Shown one piece after another: positions 63,982 to 64,000 of a DNA stretch of 64,000 bases (position 1 is the first letter of the stretch; each line of letters starts with the position of its first letter). Under the pieces are notes generated by a model. It searched no databases. It worked only from the letters and a program-made list of their open reading frames with translations, and was not told the DNA's origin. A program made the translations under genes and the position numbers. Source of the DNA: Aquimarina longa SW024 (lineage in GTDB: Bacteria; Bacteroidota; Bacteroidia; Flavobacteriales; Flavobacteriaceae); assembly GCF_001401755.1 (NCBI RefSeq), contig NZ_KQ474099.1, forward strand, positions 127,926 through 191,925, written 5' to 3'.

Positions 63982-64000
63982 AAAAATCTTGTTATATAAC

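Noticed and set aside
1-64000. CRISPR arrays, insertion sequences and integrase-flanked islands
   Set aside because: I saw no regularly spaced direct repeats, transposase genes or integrases. The tRNAs beside the eCIS locus could serve as integration targets, but no attachment-site duplication was found by eye.

Overview
The window is a stretch of low-GC Bacteroidota chromosome, most likely from a marine Flavobacteriaceae member such as an Aquimarina-like organism. The taxon is inferred from the AT-rich DNA, from the Bacteroidota-type promoter element TAnnTTTG upstream of several genes, and from family content: CarboxypepD_reg/DUF5686 proteins, a HPPK-deoxynucleoside kinase fusion, a membrane pyrophosphatase and YSQ/FAQ-type signal peptides. 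No rRNA is present to confirm it.

Layout. 0-8.5 kb: housekeeping and metabolism (pyruvate dehydrogenase E1 beta, a DUF5686 outer-membrane protein, soluble and membrane pyrophosphatases, an App1-type phosphatase), with a cluster of palindromes resembling a REP-like repeat at 4.64-4.73 kb. 8.6-12.0 kb: a LexA/CI-like S24 repressor divergent from a three-gene DNA-repair-type operon (DUF559, radical SAM with HhH, TIGR03915/DUF4130); three TGGAA-N3-TTCCA-type palindromes lie on the two divergent promoters. 12.2-17.1 kb: small lipoprotein, nitroreductase, fatty acid hydroxylase, pentapeptide-repeat membrane protein, DJ-1-like lipoprotein. 17.1-18.9 kb: gene-poor, probably decayed DNA holding one LytTR regulator.

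18.9-47.6 kb is the centrepiece: an extracellular contractile injection system (eCIS, Afp/PVC/AlgoCIS type) on one strand. In order: cap (DUF4255), three sheaths, two tube proteins, a 59-residue DUF5908-type protein, tube/baseplate adaptor, VgrG-like spike, PAAR tip, gp25, Afp11-like J protein, repeat-built fiber, a 79-residue protein, a giant Afp12-like protein with an all-beta tail, tape-measure-family protein, a lipase-like candidate cargo, AAA+ ATPase, then a membrane protein and a secreted TPR protein. Tight spacing and stop/start overlaps suggest one or a few long transcripts. The lipase-like gene wedged inside the structural operon, the two sheaths enlarged by about 210 residues, and the terminal membrane/TPR pair are the least explained parts.

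47.9-64 kb: tRNA-Gly and tRNA-Leu, mutS, a SpoU methyltransferase, folK-dNK fusion, a YhhQ-type transporter, an AsmA-like protein, a tandemly duplicated two-gene module (secreted beta-helix protein plus a 145-residue secreted protein), a LysE-type exporter, a PLP decarboxylase and a DUF2797 protein. All assignments come from reading the sequence and recalled family motifs; no searches were run.
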